The notes under the pieces are model-generated. The model did no database searches. It saw only the letters and a list, made by a program, of their open reading frames with translations, and was not told where the DNA came from. DNA of 64,000 nt from Streptomyces sp. NBC_01244 (GTDB lineage: Bacteria > Actinomycetota > Actinomycetes > Streptomycetales > Streptomycetaceae). The stretch lies in NCBI RefSeq assembly GCF_035987325.1, contig NZ_CP108488.1, forward strand, positions 6,572,001 to 6,636,000, written 5' to 3'. Shown piece after piece: positions 63,913 through 64,000 of the stretch. How positions within the stretch are numbered: position 1 is the stretch's first letter; each line of letters begins with the position of its first letter. The position numbers were made by a program, and so were the translations under genes.

Positions 63913-64000
63913 ATGACCGTTGTGGACCAGATTCCGAGCGAGCCGACGGACGCTCGCGGCCGCGTGGCCGAGCTGCATGACTTGCGTGAGCAGGCGCGGC
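63913..64000 (+). CDS. Acyl-CoA carboxylase beta subunit, N-terminal fragment
   Basis: ATG 63913 opens a frame that runs off the window end after 29 residues. TAAGGT at 63901-63906 lies 6 nt before the ATG and no ribosome-binding site is seen, so it is probably leaderless. The start, TVVDQIPSEPTDARGRVAEL then HDLREQARR, matches the beginning of the carboxyltransferase subunit (AccB/PccB-type) as remembered from Streptomyces. The neighbourhood order supports this. Too short for certainty. Confidence 0.6.
   Translation, partial: MTVVDQIPSEPTDARGRVAELHDLREQAR

Overview
The window is chromosomal DNA of a Streptomyces or close relative. GC content and third-position GC are very high, GTG starts are common, and several genes have a TANNNT -10 element 6-7 nt before the start codon with no ribosome-binding site, which suggests leaderless mRNAs. 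The core gene order (GGDEF/EAL protein, ilvB-ilvN-ilvC, serA, pucR-like regulator, proline dehydrogenase, P5C dehydrogenase, leuB, ilvE, urease-like genes, agmatine deiminase, tetR, cimA, acyl-CoA carboxylase) matches, from memory, the Streptomyces coelicolor SCO5511-SCO5535 neighbourhood. The assignment rests on protein recognition and synteny; no database search was run.

Layout. 1-7.9 kb: end of a hydrolase gene, a DinB-like protein, a membrane gene behind an iron-box-like site and flanked by 250-bp inverted repeats, two acetyltransferases, a cupin with a His-rich tail, an MMPL transporter and a small membrane protein. 7.9-16.5 kb: a large ATPase-LuxR regulator, an IS481 transposase remnant, a quinone reductase gene bracketed by mobile-element scars, a PQQ-type sugar dehydrogenase, an aldo/keto reductase and a D-2-hydroxyacid dehydrogenase. 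16.7-25.4 kb: a c-di-GMP protein with an intact GGDEF and a degenerate EAL domain, then the ilvBNC-serA block preceded by a leader peptide and attenuator. 25.5-27.7 kb: a divergent MFS exporter/TetR pair whose promoters lie in an array of seven 13-bp repeats. 27.7-31.8 kb: a 1372-residue protein joining a nucleosidase-like domain, a caspase-like protease, a NACHT-type NTPase and a glycosyltransferase. 31.9-38.7 kb: proline catabolism with its regulator, two unknown proteins, a nitroreductase and an aminoglycoside 2'-N-acetyltransferase homologue. 38.8-46.1 kb: a translationally coupled four-gene operon encoding a membrane-anchored ATPase-like protein without a P-loop lysine, an intact HerA-like ATPase, a long acidic Glu-Pro-rich protein ending in a calpain-like protease, and a small possible immunity protein. 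46.2-53.6 kb: phospholipase C, an oxidoreductase/LysR pair, leuB behind a near-perfect palindrome, ilvE and two small proteins. 53.6-64 kb: a purine/cytosine-type permease divergent from a fused urease gamma-beta gene and urease alpha, agmatine deiminase, TetR, cimA with a probable attenuator, a secreted/membrane protein, YceI and the start of an acyl-CoA carboxylase gene.

How the genes fit together. IlvB, IlvN, IlvC, LeuB, IlvE and CimA cover most steps of branched-chain amino acid synthesis, with at least two leader/attenuator structures. The permease, urease-like, agmatine deiminase and TetR genes look like a nitrogen-scavenging group. The two most unusual loci are the nucleosidase-caspase-NACHT-glycosyltransferase gene, which has the build of a self-activating defence or cell-death protein, and the HerA/calpain operon, which has the build of a toxin-delivery or intracellular conflict system. 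Both functional readings are inference from domain content.
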